From JAAURS01 sp044923475 (GTDB lineage: Bacteria; Cyanobacteriota; Cyanobacteriia; Thermosynechococcales; Thermosynechococcaceae): a stretch of 64,000 bases of DNA. Shown here piece after piece: positions 8,286 through 15,680 of this stretch (its first letter is position 1; each line of letters starts with the position of its first letter). The notes beneath the pieces are model-generated. The model saw only the letters and a list, made by a program, of their open reading frames with translations. It did not search any database and was not told the origin of the DNA. The DNA lies in the NCBI RefSeq assembly GCF_044923475.1, contig NZ_CP137338.1, forward strand, positions 3,410,001-3,474,000. Reading direction: 5' to 3'. The position numbers and the translations under genes were made by a program.

Positions 8286-9512
8286 ATGATGGATGGACAA
8301 CATCGGGCCTTTCGTCCCCTACTCCGGCCCTTATTTCGGCCCTTATTTCGGCCCTTATTTTGGATCGGTGCGGCGATCGCATTAGCTGGGGTGCAAAGCG
8401 GCTGTAGGGAGGCCAATATTTCATCGCCCCCCAATCCCGTCACAGAAACCTCGCCCTCCTCAGCCGTTAAATCTTCTACGGCGGGGATGGCTTTACCGCC
8501 CAACTTCGTGGTTCAGGTGGTGGAAAAAGTGGGTCCTGCGGTGGTCCGCATCAACGCCAGCCGGACCGTTCGGAACCCAGAGGCAGAATCGCCTTGGGGT
8601 CGCTTGTTCGAGACGCCCCAGCAAGATGGCAATTCGGAGCGCGTGGATCGGGGGACCGGATCGGGCTTTATTTTCGATGAAAAAGGGTTGGTGATGACCA
8701 ACGCCCATGTCGTCGATAAGGCCGATCTCGTGACGGTGCTGCTTAAAGACGGTCGTCAGTTTAAGGGGAAGGTGTTGGGAGAAGATCCCCTCACGGATGT
8801 GGCCGTCATTAAAATCGAAGCGTCGAATTTACCTGCCATCGGCCTTGGAGATTCCAAAGATCTGCTGCCGGGGGAATGGGCGATCGCCATTGGAAATCCC
8901 CTGGGTCTCGACAATAGCGTTACGGTTGGCATCATCAGCGCCACGGGTCGTTCCGGATCTGACATCGGCATTTCCGATCGGCGCGTGCGCTTCATCCAAA
9001 CCGATGCTGCCATTAACCCCGGCAATTCCGGCGGACCGCTCCTCAATGCGATGGGGCAAGTGATTGGGGTCAATACGGCCATTATTCAGGGCGCTCAGGG
9101 ACTGGGATTTGCGATTCCCATCGACTCCGCCCAGCTCATCGCCCAGCAGTTGGTCGCCAATGGCAAAGCCGAGCACGCTTACCTGGGCGTGCAGATGATA
9201 GACCTGACGCCAGAACTGCGCGATCGCCTCAACCAAGAAGAACAATTGAAAATCGATGCTGAAAAGGGCGTTTTGGTGGTCAAAGTGGTGCCCAATTCTC
9301 CGGCAGCAGCAGGCGGTATCCGCTCGGGCGACGTCGTGCAAGCAATCGACGATCGGCCCACCCGCACCACCGATGACGTGCAGCAGGCCGTCGAAGCAGC
9401 CCGACCGGGCGGCATAATTTCCGTCAAAGTAAAACAGCGAGGAGAGGCGCGCAACCTGCGAATTACTCTGGGCAAACTAGAGCCTGAAGTACTGGTACGC
9501 GATCGCCCCTAA
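8286..9512 (+). CDS. HtrA/Deg-family serine protease with PDZ domain
   Basis: A trypsin-fold protease for protein quality control in the periplasm or lumen, of the HhoA/HhoB/HtrA type of cyanobacteria. The catalytic triad is visible: His in TNAHVVDKAD, Asp in DPLTDVAVIK, Ser in NPGNSGGPL. A single PDZ domain follows (AYLGVQMIDLTPELRDRL to VKVKQRGEARNLRITLG). The N-terminus has a membrane or signal segment (WIGAAIALAGVQSGC) preceded by an odd run of three RPLF tetrapeptides encoded by a perfect DNA repeat. I leave the symbol blank because the three cyanobacterial paralogues cannot be separated by eye. The 408-residue length is typical. Confidence 0.93.
   Translation: MMDGQHRAFRPLLRPLFRPLFRPLFWIGAAIALAGVQSGCREANISSPPNPVTETSPSSAVKSSTAGMALPPNFVVQVVEKVGPAVVRINASRTVRNPEAESPWGRLFETPQQDGNSERVDRGTGSGFIFDEKGLVMTNAHVVDKADLVTVLLKDGRQFKGKVLGEDPLTDVAVIKIEASNLPAIGLGDSKDLLPGEWAIAIGNPLGLDNSVTVGIISATGRSGSDIGISDRRVRFIQTDAAINPGNSGGPLLNAMGQVIGVNTAIIQGAQGLGFAIPIDSAQLIAQQLVANGKAEHAYLGVQMIDLTPELRDRLNQEEQLKIDAEKGVLVVKVVPNSPAAAGGIRSGDVVQAIDDRPTRTTDDVQQAVEAARPGGIISVKVKQRGEARNLRITLGKLEPEVLVRDRP
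8325..8360 (+). repeat. Three tandem 12-bp repeats inside the HtrA-type gene
   Basis: CGGCCCTTATTT is repeated three times without change and encodes RPLF three times just before the signal or anchor segment. As 12 is a multiple of 3, copy changes would keep the frame. Confidence 0.9.
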
Positions 9513-9631
9513 TCGCCCGCAGTAGAAATCCAGAACGGGGGAAACGTCCCCATCGGATGTTAAGATTTTGCAGCATTTGAGGCAACGTCTTGTCTCATTC
9601 ATCTCAATGGTTCCACTACAGGTTTTTCGCC

Positions 9632-10360
9632 ATGAATGCGACCGAAAATCGACCCATGCAGCAGACCTCTTTGGTCTTGCCAATTGTCGGCATTGTGTTA
9701 GTTTTAACTGTCGTGTATGACTTCACCGTCCGGCTGTTCACCCTTCAGTGGGATAAACCGGACGTCCAGTTGAACTTTCTCAACGAGCTGATCGATCGAG
9801 GGGTGATTGCCTTGCTCGGCCTCGCGCTCGTTTACGCAGGATTTTGGCTCAACAGCGCCCTGAGTAAACCCGCGTCGAATTCTGCCGATCCAGCCGCCTC
9901 ACCTTGGCGCAGCTCTCAATTTTGGACCTTCGTGTTTTCCAGCTTGCTCGGGTTGATCTTCTTGCTGCTCGTTCCGTTCCACTTCAGTACCTCCGGCCAG
10001 ATTTTAAGTGCCGCCAGCACCCGCGCCGACCAACAAGAGGCCCAAATTAAGTTTCAGATTCAACAACAGCAGCAAGAGGTCCAGTCCGTACTGGCTGGCG
10101 GTCAGATCGATCAGATTTTGCAGCAGAAAGGTCTGCCTGCGGATAGGGTTGCGATTTTGCAAGAGCTGAAAAAAGATCCTCAAGCCTTTGACAAGAAGGC
10201 GGCCCAGCAATTAGAGGAAATGAAAAAACAGAAGCAGCAAGCCCTCGATCAAGTCAGCAAAGAAGTTTCCCTCAACCGCTGGCGGGCAGAAGTTCGGAGT
10301 TTGCTTCTGGCCTTGGGATTTGTGGCAATTGGCTGGACGGGACTGCGAGACGCTCGTTAA
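9632..10360 (+). CDS. HpsJ-like membrane protein
   Basis: About 242 residues from the ATG at 9632; a reading from 9590 adds 14 unlikely residues. It has two N-terminal membrane segments (LVLPIVGIVLVLTVVYDF and GVIALLGLALVYAGFWL), a third (FWTFVFSSLLGLIFLLLVPFHF), a long Gln-rich coiled coil of about 90 residues (QQEAQIKFQIQQQQQEVQ to EEMKKQKQQALDQVSKEV), and a last segment (RSLLLALGFVAIGWTGL). This layout resembles cyanobacterial HpsJ-family proteins, named from a hormogonium polysaccharide secretion locus in Nostoc. No other hps gene is nearby, so a secretion role is only an inference from family likeness. Confidence 0.65.
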   Translation: MNATENRPMQQTSLVLPIVGIVLVLTVVYDFTVRLFTLQWDKPDVQLNFLNELIDRGVIALLGLALVYAGFWLNSALSKPASNSADPAASPWRSSQFWTFVFSSLLGLIFLLLVPFHFSTSGQILSAASTRADQQEAQIKFQIQQQQQEVQSVLAGGQIDQILQQKGLPADRVAILQELKKDPQAFDKKAAQQLEEMKKQKQQALDQVSKEVSLNRWRAEVRSLLLALGFVAIGWTGLRDAR

Positions 10361-10402
10361 AAGATTAAATCTTTACTGCATTTACCCATTTTTATTTTAA
10401 AA

Positions 10403-10414
10403 TTGTGCGCACAA
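10403..10414. promoter_or_regulatory. Perfect 12-bp palindrome upstream of an exported protein
   Basis: TTGTGCGCACAA, 130 bp before the ATG at 10545, with TATAAA at 10431 that could be a -10 element. It could be a regulator site, but it does not match the NtcA, Fur or LexA consensus I know. Confidence 0.3.
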
Positions 10415-10544
10415 AATCGATAAAGTGTCGTATAAAAGACCCTAGTAAGGTTTAATGGCGATACGCACCTCGACTTTCTACCTTTACTTTTGGTGCCTTT
10501 GCTTGCTGGCTTCCTTGAAATAACTGCCCCAACTGGATTCCCCT

Positions 10545-10964
10545 ATGAAAACAGTTAGCTATATTGCTTTTGCTGCCACCCTCTTGACCGGATTGAATGC
10601 TAACGTCCATGCGGCAACCTTAAAGGTTTTGGCTGCTGGGACAGAAATGCACGAACGTCCGCTCATCCCCCTCGAAAAAAGCTTAATTCCATCCCATCGC
10701 TTTGTCAGACCCAGCAGCACGACTGCGATCGATCCGAGCGCTGGAGATTATCATTCCATGGCCAATGCCATCGTGCGCGGACTGCTGGTGGCAAACCGCA
10801 CTGGAGAAATTGCCTACGCGGCTCCCCTCAGCTACAAGGTGCAAGATGTGGTGCGCAACCTGCGGCGCGGGAGAGCCTTAAATAAGGCAAGCCGCTATTC
10901 TGGCGTGTCCTCTAGAGTTGTCAGCCGTCTCCTGCAGTTGGGGCACGGATCGCTGCGCATGTAA
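10545..10964 (+). CDS. Exported protein with a helix-turn-helix-like C-terminus, unknown
   Basis: A 139-residue protein with a clear signal peptide (MKTVSYIAFAATLLTGLNANVHA, cleavage near AHA-AT). The mature part is about 115 residues. The last 50 (QDVVRNLRRGRALNKASRYSGVSSRVVSRLLQLG) look like a basic helix-turn-helix, which is odd in an exported protein and may be chance or a fold that binds something else. I do not recognise the family. It is followed after 50 bp by the large exported flavoprotein gene, and the two could be cotranscribed. Confidence 0.55.
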   Translation: MKTVSYIAFAATLLTGLNANVHAATLKVLAAGTEMHERPLIPLEKSLIPSHRFVRPSSTTAIDPSAGDYHSMANAIVRGLLVANRTGEIAYAAPLSYKVQDVVRNLRRGRALNKASRYSGVSSRVVSRLLQLGHGSLRM

Positions 10965-11014
10965 GGTCGGTAAAGAACAGTAGCAGTATCCTGAGATGAG
11001 AGCCGGAGAAGAGA

Positions 11015-12997
11015 ATGGGCTTAAAGCGGATCGGGATGGGGAGTGTTGGTTTGGCCGTTGCTTTACTGGCCAACCCGCAAGGAAGTTATGCTCGCGATTC
11101 TTTGCCAGCAGGTCAGACGGCGATCGCCTGCGATGTGTTAGTGGCGGGTGGGGGCTTGGCAGGCGTTGCCACTGCCTATGAGGCACTCCATGCGGGAAAG
11201 ACGGTCTGTTTGACGGAACTGACCGATTGGGTTGGAGGGCAGATTTCCTCCCAAGGGACTTCCGCACTGGATGAGACGGTGGTGCAGCGATCGCAGTCGA
11301 TTTTCCCCAAAGGATACTTAGAATTTCGCAACGCTATCTTGGCTCGCATTCCCCAAGAGACCCCAGGAAATTGCTGGGTGAGCGCGGTTTGTTTTCTGCC
11401 CAAAATGGGCAATGAGATCCTGCGAGAAATGCTGGAGCGGGCCGAGAAACAAGGGAAAGGAAAGCTGTTGTTTTTCCCGAATACCGTTGTCAAGTCACTT
11501 GAAGTCAGCCCCCAAACGAAAGGAGCTAAAATTTCGAAGGTACGGGCCATTCAGCACCGGACCCAGCCCAATACCCCGCCGCTCAACTCAGAATTTTTGT
11601 CCCAAAGTTGGGATGATTTTTATACGGAAACCGATTCTCCTCGTTTTGCTAAAACGATCCTAGAGTTTACAGCACCGCCTTCAGGGCAGTGGATCGTGGT
11701 AGAAGCAACTGAAACGGGCGAGCTTTTAGCTTTAGCTGACTTGCCCTATCGAGTTGGAATCGACCCGCTTACCTATCGAGAACCTTCTAGCTCTAGTAAG
11801 ACAGCCTATCCCTACTGCACTCAGGCATTTACCTACACGTTTGCGATGGAATCGACGGCGCAGCCAGAGCCTGCCACACCTCCGCCTTTTTACAAGCAAT
11901 ACGAACCTTTCTATAGCTACGATGCCGATCGCTACGCCAAAAATCCGGCATTGGTGTTTACCTATCGCCGCATCCTCAGCACTGACCGTCAGTTTAAAAA
12001 GTCCACTGCAATTTACCCCGGCGATATTTCCATGCAGAACTGGGGCGGCGGCAACGATTACGGCCCCGGCAATCCAGTCGATAATCTGATTTACACTCGC
12101 CAGCAGTTGTTAGATCTAGGTCAGCTTGCCCCCAATGGCTGGAAGGGCGGTCTGCGGACCAGCAGCCTCAGAGGCGGAGAGGAATTGGCCCAGGGCTATT
12201 TTTACTGGCTGGTTGCAGGCACGACCGACTCGAAGCTCGGTCCTGAAGCCAAAAAGCCGTGGCCTAACTTGCGCTATCTCAAGGGGTTCGACTCGCCGAT
12301 GGGAACCGCTCACGGCCTTTCAAAATTCCCTTACATGCGCGAAGGTCGCCGCCTAATTGGGCGCGATAGCTACGCCTATGCGAGCGGATTTACAATTAAC
12401 GAAACGGATGTGTCCGCCAAAGATTTCCGCCAACCTTACTACCGCGATACGCTTCCCGATCGGGCCTACCGCGATCTCATCACGTCCTTAGCCGGACTCA
12501 ATACCATTGACGTCATTACCGATAAAATCTCCCTGGAGGAAGTAAAACTGCGATCGCGCGCTCGACTGTACCCAGACAGCGTGGGCATCGGCCATTACCC
12601 CATCGACTTCCACCCTTGCATGGCCGAAGCCCCCCCCGAAAAACCAGGCAATACAGAGCGGGCTGGCGAACGTCAAGGTGCGCATACGACCCATCCCTAT
12701 CAAATTCCCCTGCGGGCGATGATTCCTCCTCGCATCGATAACTTGCTCGTGGCCGGAAAAAGTATTGCCACGAGCCACATCGGCGCGGCCACTTATCGCG
12801 TGCATAGTTTTGAGTGGTCCTCTGGGGCCGCTGCGGGCACCACGGCAGCCTTTGCTTTAGCGCAAAATATTCTGCCCTACCAACTCGTCGAAAATGTCCC
12901 TCGGACCAATCTCCTCCTAGAGTCCCTCCAAAAGAAACTCAACGAGAACGGAAACCCTACCGCTTTCCCAGGCGTATCGATTTTTAACCAACAATAA
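11015..12997 (+). CDS. Exported FAD-dependent oxidoreductase
   Basis: A 660-residue flavoprotein. The ATG at 11015 has a GGAGAAGAG ribosome site just before it. An N-terminal signal-like segment (GMGSVGLAVALLANPQGSYA) precedes a Rossmann dinucleotide site, CDVLVAGGGLAGVATAYEAL, ending with an acidic residue after the second strand (VCLTE). A C-terminal FAD-contact region is seen around IDNLLVAGKSIATSHIGAATYRVH and SGAAAGTTAAFAL. This is the layout of the FAD_oxidored group, whose substrates are mostly unknown. Export of a FAD protein would need folding before or after transport; there is no twin-arginine motif. Substrate not assignable. Confidence 0.8.
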   Translation: MGLKRIGMGSVGLAVALLANPQGSYARDSLPAGQTAIACDVLVAGGGLAGVATAYEALHAGKTVCLTELTDWVGGQISSQGTSALDETVVQRSQSIFPKGYLEFRNAILARIPQETPGNCWVSAVCFLPKMGNEILREMLERAEKQGKGKLLFFPNTVVKSLEVSPQTKGAKISKVRAIQHRTQPNTPPLNSEFLSQSWDDFYTETDSPRFAKTILEFTAPPSGQWIVVEATETGELLALADLPYRVGIDPLTYREPSSSSKTAYPYCTQAFTYTFAMESTAQPEPATPPPFYKQYEPFYSYDADRYAKNPALVFTYRRILSTDRQFKKSTAIYPGDISMQNWGGGNDYGPGNPVDNLIYTRQQLLDLGQLAPNGWKGGLRTSSLRGGEELAQGYFYWLVAGTTDSKLGPEAKKPWPNLRYLKGFDSPMGTAHGLSKFPYMREGRRLIGRDSYAYASGFTINETDVSAKDFRQPYYRDTLPDRAYRDLITSLAGLNTIDVITDKISLEEVKLRSRARLYPDSVGIGHYPIDFHPCMAEAPPEKPGNTERAGERQGAHTTHPYQIPLRAMIPPRIDNLLVAGKSIATSHIGAATYRVHSFEWSSGAAAGTTAAFALAQNILPYQLVENVPRTNLLLESLQKKLNENGNPTAFPGVSIFNQQ

Positions 12998-13202
12998 ATT
13001 ACGTTTTGCAAAACAGAGGCGATCGCCAGCCCGACAACCCTTGGAAAGCCGCCCCTGCGTCAGGATAAGTCGCGCCGAGGTCGGTCAGAGCAACATCCCG
13101 GAACATCTGAACCGACCGTGGGGTCATAGGGCCATTCAGCAAACTATCTGGATCGCTCCAAATGACAGACTCGTACTTTTGTTTAATGAGGAGATGTGAG
13201 CA

Positions 13203-13835
13203 ATGGTTTCCAAACAACTTATTTTTGCCCTGTGCTGTTCTGCGGGCGTCGCTCTGCCCCTAGCAGTCACAGCTCAACTGCCCAAAACTCCCGCTGTACC
13301 TGGAGGAGCAACGACGCCCTCCGTACCGGGTGAGATGAAGCCCTCTATGCCCGGCAGCGTGCCTGGTACCAAGGCACAAGATTTGACAGTGCCAGGGACC
13401 GGGGGAGGATCTACACCCGCTCCAACGGAGACACCGACTCCCGCTCCAACGGAGACACCGACTCCCGCTCCAACGGAGACACCGACTCCCACTCCCACAC
13501 CGACCGAAACACCTGCTCCAAGCGCAACGGAGACACCAACTCCCACTCCCACACCGTCCCCTACGGAAACACCTACTCCAAGCACAACGGAGACGCCCAA
13601 ACCGAGCGTTGCACCCGCTTCGACTACGCCAAAGAAACCAGGCAAGTCTACGACGGTAAAAGTCAATGTCAATACTTCGACCCTGCAACAACTCACCAAA
13701 GTAAAGGGAATTGGAACCGCAACGGCGAAGAAAATTGTTGCCAATCGACCCTACGCGACGATGGAAGACTTAGTGACTAAAAAAGCCCTCACGCAAAAGC
13801 AGTTGCTTGAGCTAAAGCCTCAACTCGAACTGTAA
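13203..13835 (+). CDS. Exported Thr/Pro-repeat protein with ComEA-like helix-hairpin-helix domain
   Basis: A 210-residue protein: signal peptide (IFALCCSAGVALPLAVTA), a Pro/Thr-rich low-complexity region of about 110 residues built on TPAPTETP, and a C-terminal helix-hairpin-helix domain of about 60 residues (VNVNTSTLQQLTKVKGIG, then TAKKIVANRPYATMEDL). The C-terminal domain resembles ComEA, which binds DNA outside the inner membrane during natural transformation, or the related helix-hairpin-helix proteins of unknown role. The repeat region would act as a wall-spanning or extended linker. It is followed by a good terminator at 13897. ComEA function is plausible but not shown; no other com uptake gene is next to it. 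Confidence 0.8.
   Translation: MVSKQLIFALCCSAGVALPLAVTAQLPKTPAVPGGATTPSVPGEMKPSMPGSVPGTKAQDLTVPGTGGGSTPAPTETPTPAPTETPTPAPTETPTPTPTPTETPAPSATETPTPTPTPSPTETPTPSTTETPKPSVAPASTTPKKPGKSTTVKVNVNTSTLQQLTKVKGIGTATAKKIVANRPYATMEDLVTKKALTQKQLLELKPQLEL
13416..13487 (+). repeat. Three tandem 24-bp repeats in the Thr/Pro region
   Basis: The unit begins CCCGCTCCAACGGAGA and is repeated three times with no change, encoding an 8-residue Pro/Thr/Glu unit. Further diverged copies follow to about 13590. Identical copies point to recent expansion. Confidence 0.9.
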
Positions 13836-13896
13836 TTTCTAAAAACCTGAGGAGCGGTCTCAAATCCTTTTTGGAGCGATAAACCGCCGCTGTCAG

Positions 13897-13926
13897 ACCG
13901 CCCTGTGTTTCCATAGGGCGGTTTTT
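13897..13926 (+). terminator. Rho-independent terminator
   Basis: Stem ACCGCCCT / AGGGCGGT with a 10-nt loop followed by TTTT, 61 nt after the stop of the helix-hairpin-helix gene. The GIY-YIG-like gene converges from the other side. Confidence 0.85.
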
Positions 13927-13954
13927 AGGCGAGAATCTAACCAACCTTGCCACC

Positions 13955-14539
13955 TCAGCTCTTGCCGCCCACAAACGGGGTGCCCCAGTGTCGCCAATTT
14001 TCTTTATTAAACGGCGATCGCCATTTATCGATCAGCGATCGCTCCATCCGCTGGCGGGGCCGCGTTGCGGTGGGGGCGTGGGTCCAGAAGCCGATACTGA
14101 CGCTAACGGGCAGGCCGTGGATGCGATGGGCTGCAATATAGTTGCGGATGTAGCGCTTGCAGTCATGCGCCCCTTTCCAACGCTGGTTGGCCTTGCAGGT
14201 TTCGCCAACGTAAAGCAGCAGCGATGCCTCGCGGTCGATCGCAAAATAAAGGGCGGCCAATCCGGGTTCGTTCGCAGGCCAGCGCCAGAATTCGATGTTT
14301 TGCGATCGCAATTGAAAGGGATCGAGGGCGTCTGCGTCGCTCTTTACACCGTGCCCGTCGAACAACGTACCTTGAGCGGGCTTGGAGAGCGGAACGACCT
14401 GCTGCTGATACCGCACGATACGCTGCTTCCAAGCTTGGACGGTGTGGGCGCTCATTTCTAATAGCGGCGAAGCATTGAGGCTCGAGTGCCGGATTTGCCT
14501 CAGCTCTAGATCCGAAAAAAGTGATGGCTGTTCGAGCAA
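13955..14539 (-). CDS. GIY-YIG-like nuclease-fold protein
   Basis: A 194-residue protein. The N-terminal 90 residues (SLFSDLELRQIRHSSLNASPLLEMSAHTVQAWKQRI) form an uncharacterised region. The C-terminal 100 contain LAALYFAID and LLLYVGET, placed like the GIY and YIG strands, then RWKGAHDCKRYI with a basic residue one helix on and a late Glu (MERSLIDKW) at the place of the metal-binding Glu. The call is therefore a GIY-YIG-superfamily domain with variant GIY motif. The start is unclear: the longest frame begins with TTG, and an ATG lies 28 codons in. The conserved-looking N-terminus argues for the longer form. Substrate unknown. Confidence 0.65.
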   Translation of the reverse strand: MLEQPSLFSDLELRQIRHSSLNASPLLEMSAHTVQAWKQRIVRYQQQVVPLSKPAQGTLFDGHGVKSDADALDPFQLRSQNIEFWRWPANEPGLAALYFAIDREASLLLYVGETCKANQRWKGAHDCKRYIRNYIAAHRIHGLPVSVSIGFWTHAPTATRPRQRMERSLIDKWRSPFNKENWRHWGTPFVGGKS

Positions 14540-14656
14540 CGGTCGAGTCCTGAACGACGGTTTGACCCAAATACTATATCGCTTGTCGAGAAAAATAGGG
14601 CTGGCTCATACCCATTCTCTAAAGTTGGGCTGTAATACCAAATCTATTTGTCATGG

Positions 14657-14754
14657 CTACACATCAAGATCCCCCTAAATCCCCCTTAAAAAGGGGGACT
14701 ATGAGTAGATTCCCCCCTTTTTAAGGGGGGTTAGGGGGGATCAGATGTGTAGCG
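14657..14754. repeat. 98-bp palindromic element with 10-bp terminal inverted repeats (MITE-like)
   Basis: The ends are GCTACACATC and GATGTGTAGC, perfect inverted repeats. Inside are arms GATCCCCCTAAATCCCCC and GGGGGGTTAGGGGGGATC plus the inner pairs CTTAAAAAGGGGG and CCCCCCTTTTTAAG, so the whole element can fold into one long branched hairpin. The CCCCCTAAATCCCCC pattern is common in cyanobacterial intergenic repeats. No clear target-site duplication is seen. It lies in a 442-bp gap (14540-14981); the rest of that gap shows nothing I can name. Confidence 0.85.
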
Positions 14755-14981
14755 TGATTTTGCAAAATTGGGATAAACCCTCCTCCACCTTCCCCATCTC
14801 CAAAGAATCACGTTGCAGTTTTAGCAACCGTCGATCGATCCAGCCCTTGTTAAGGCAGGGTAAGAGAATAGAGCGCGCCATCAGAAGGATTTGATTTTAC
14901 CGTCTCGCACGATCGACGAAGGTCTTGCGCTGAGGTCTGCCTACAGACTATTAATGAGGGTGCGTTGTATGCAATGACACC

Positions 14982-15590
14982 ATGGATTCTTCTGTCGATG
15001 CGATCGCCGTCAACCCTCTTTCCGACAAGAGTCGGTGGGGGGAACCTGTGGCTCAACTCAGCGACGATCGGCTCGACAACATCAAAACGCAGCTCGACCT
15101 CGTGCTACTTGCTCTAGAGGCGATCGCGGGCCTCGGATCTGAGGCGATGCTTCAGGCGGCGGCAGAGCTTGGCGTCCAGGACATGGTAGGCGATCGCGTG
15201 GCTCTCTGGCGGCTGCGGCAGTCTAACCCCATCCGACGGGGGACGGGCGGGCGCAAAAAGCTGGATATCGAAGAAGCGCGATCGCTGGTGCTGATCGGCT
15301 GTCACCTTGCTAGCAACCATCACGAGACGATCCGCCGGGCCGTGTGCCTGCTGGAAGACCTCGCCGAACAAAACCGCCCGCCCCACCAAGCGGCACTATT
15401 GGGAGATTACCTCGATCGATTTACAAACCTCTACCAAGAACGCATGGACGACGACCGACGCACCCCAGCAGCCTTGACCGATCTCGGGTTAAAACTGTTA
15501 ATAGACCTGCTGTTTTATAGCGCGCCCCAAGGCGTTCGCCGCCTTTGGATGGCCCTTTTGGACCGAACCCAAACCGCGTCTAAACCCTAA
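14982..15590 (+). CDS. DUF3038 family protein
   Basis: A 202-residue soluble, mostly helical protein of a family found in cyanobacteria. The family region runs from LDNIKTQLDLVLLALEAIAGLGSEAMLQAA through RRGTGGRKKLDIEEARSLVLI and ends with LGLKLLIDLLFYSAPQGVRRLW. There are no catalytic motifs. The DUF4335 gene follows after 90 bp on the same strand; I recall these two families as regular neighbours, so they probably work together, but the function is unknown. Confidence 0.8.
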   Translation: MDSSVDAIAVNPLSDKSRWGEPVAQLSDDRLDNIKTQLDLVLLALEAIAGLGSEAMLQAAAELGVQDMVGDRVALWRLRQSNPIRRGTGGRKKLDIEEARSLVLIGCHLASNHHETIRRAVCLLEDLAEQNRPPHQAALLGDYLDRFTNLYQERMDDDRRTPAALTDLGLKLLIDLLFYSAPQGVRRLWMALLDRTQTASKP

Positions 15591-15680
15591 TCCGTCTCAA
15601 GCTGCAATGACATAAACTGCGGATAACCGCCACCCCCGCCTCTCAAAATTCCCCGACGATCGCTCTGACAATGAAGCCCC

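Noticed and set aside
12999..13217. A 72-residue minus-strand reading between the flavoprotein and helix-hairpin-helix genes
   Set aside because: It overlaps the start of the next gene on the other strand, has no ribosome site and matches no family I know. A weak likeness to small antitoxin-type N-termini was not convincing.
13416..13600. A CRISPR-like array in the helix-hairpin-helix gene
   Set aside because: The repeats are contiguous without spacers and encode a Pro/Thr linker in frame.
13260..13744. Long minus-strand readings opposite the Thr/Pro-repeat gene
   Set aside because: They are translations of the repeat in other frames (Gly/Val or Arg/Cys/Ser-rich) with no start signal; the plus-strand frame has signal peptide and domain.
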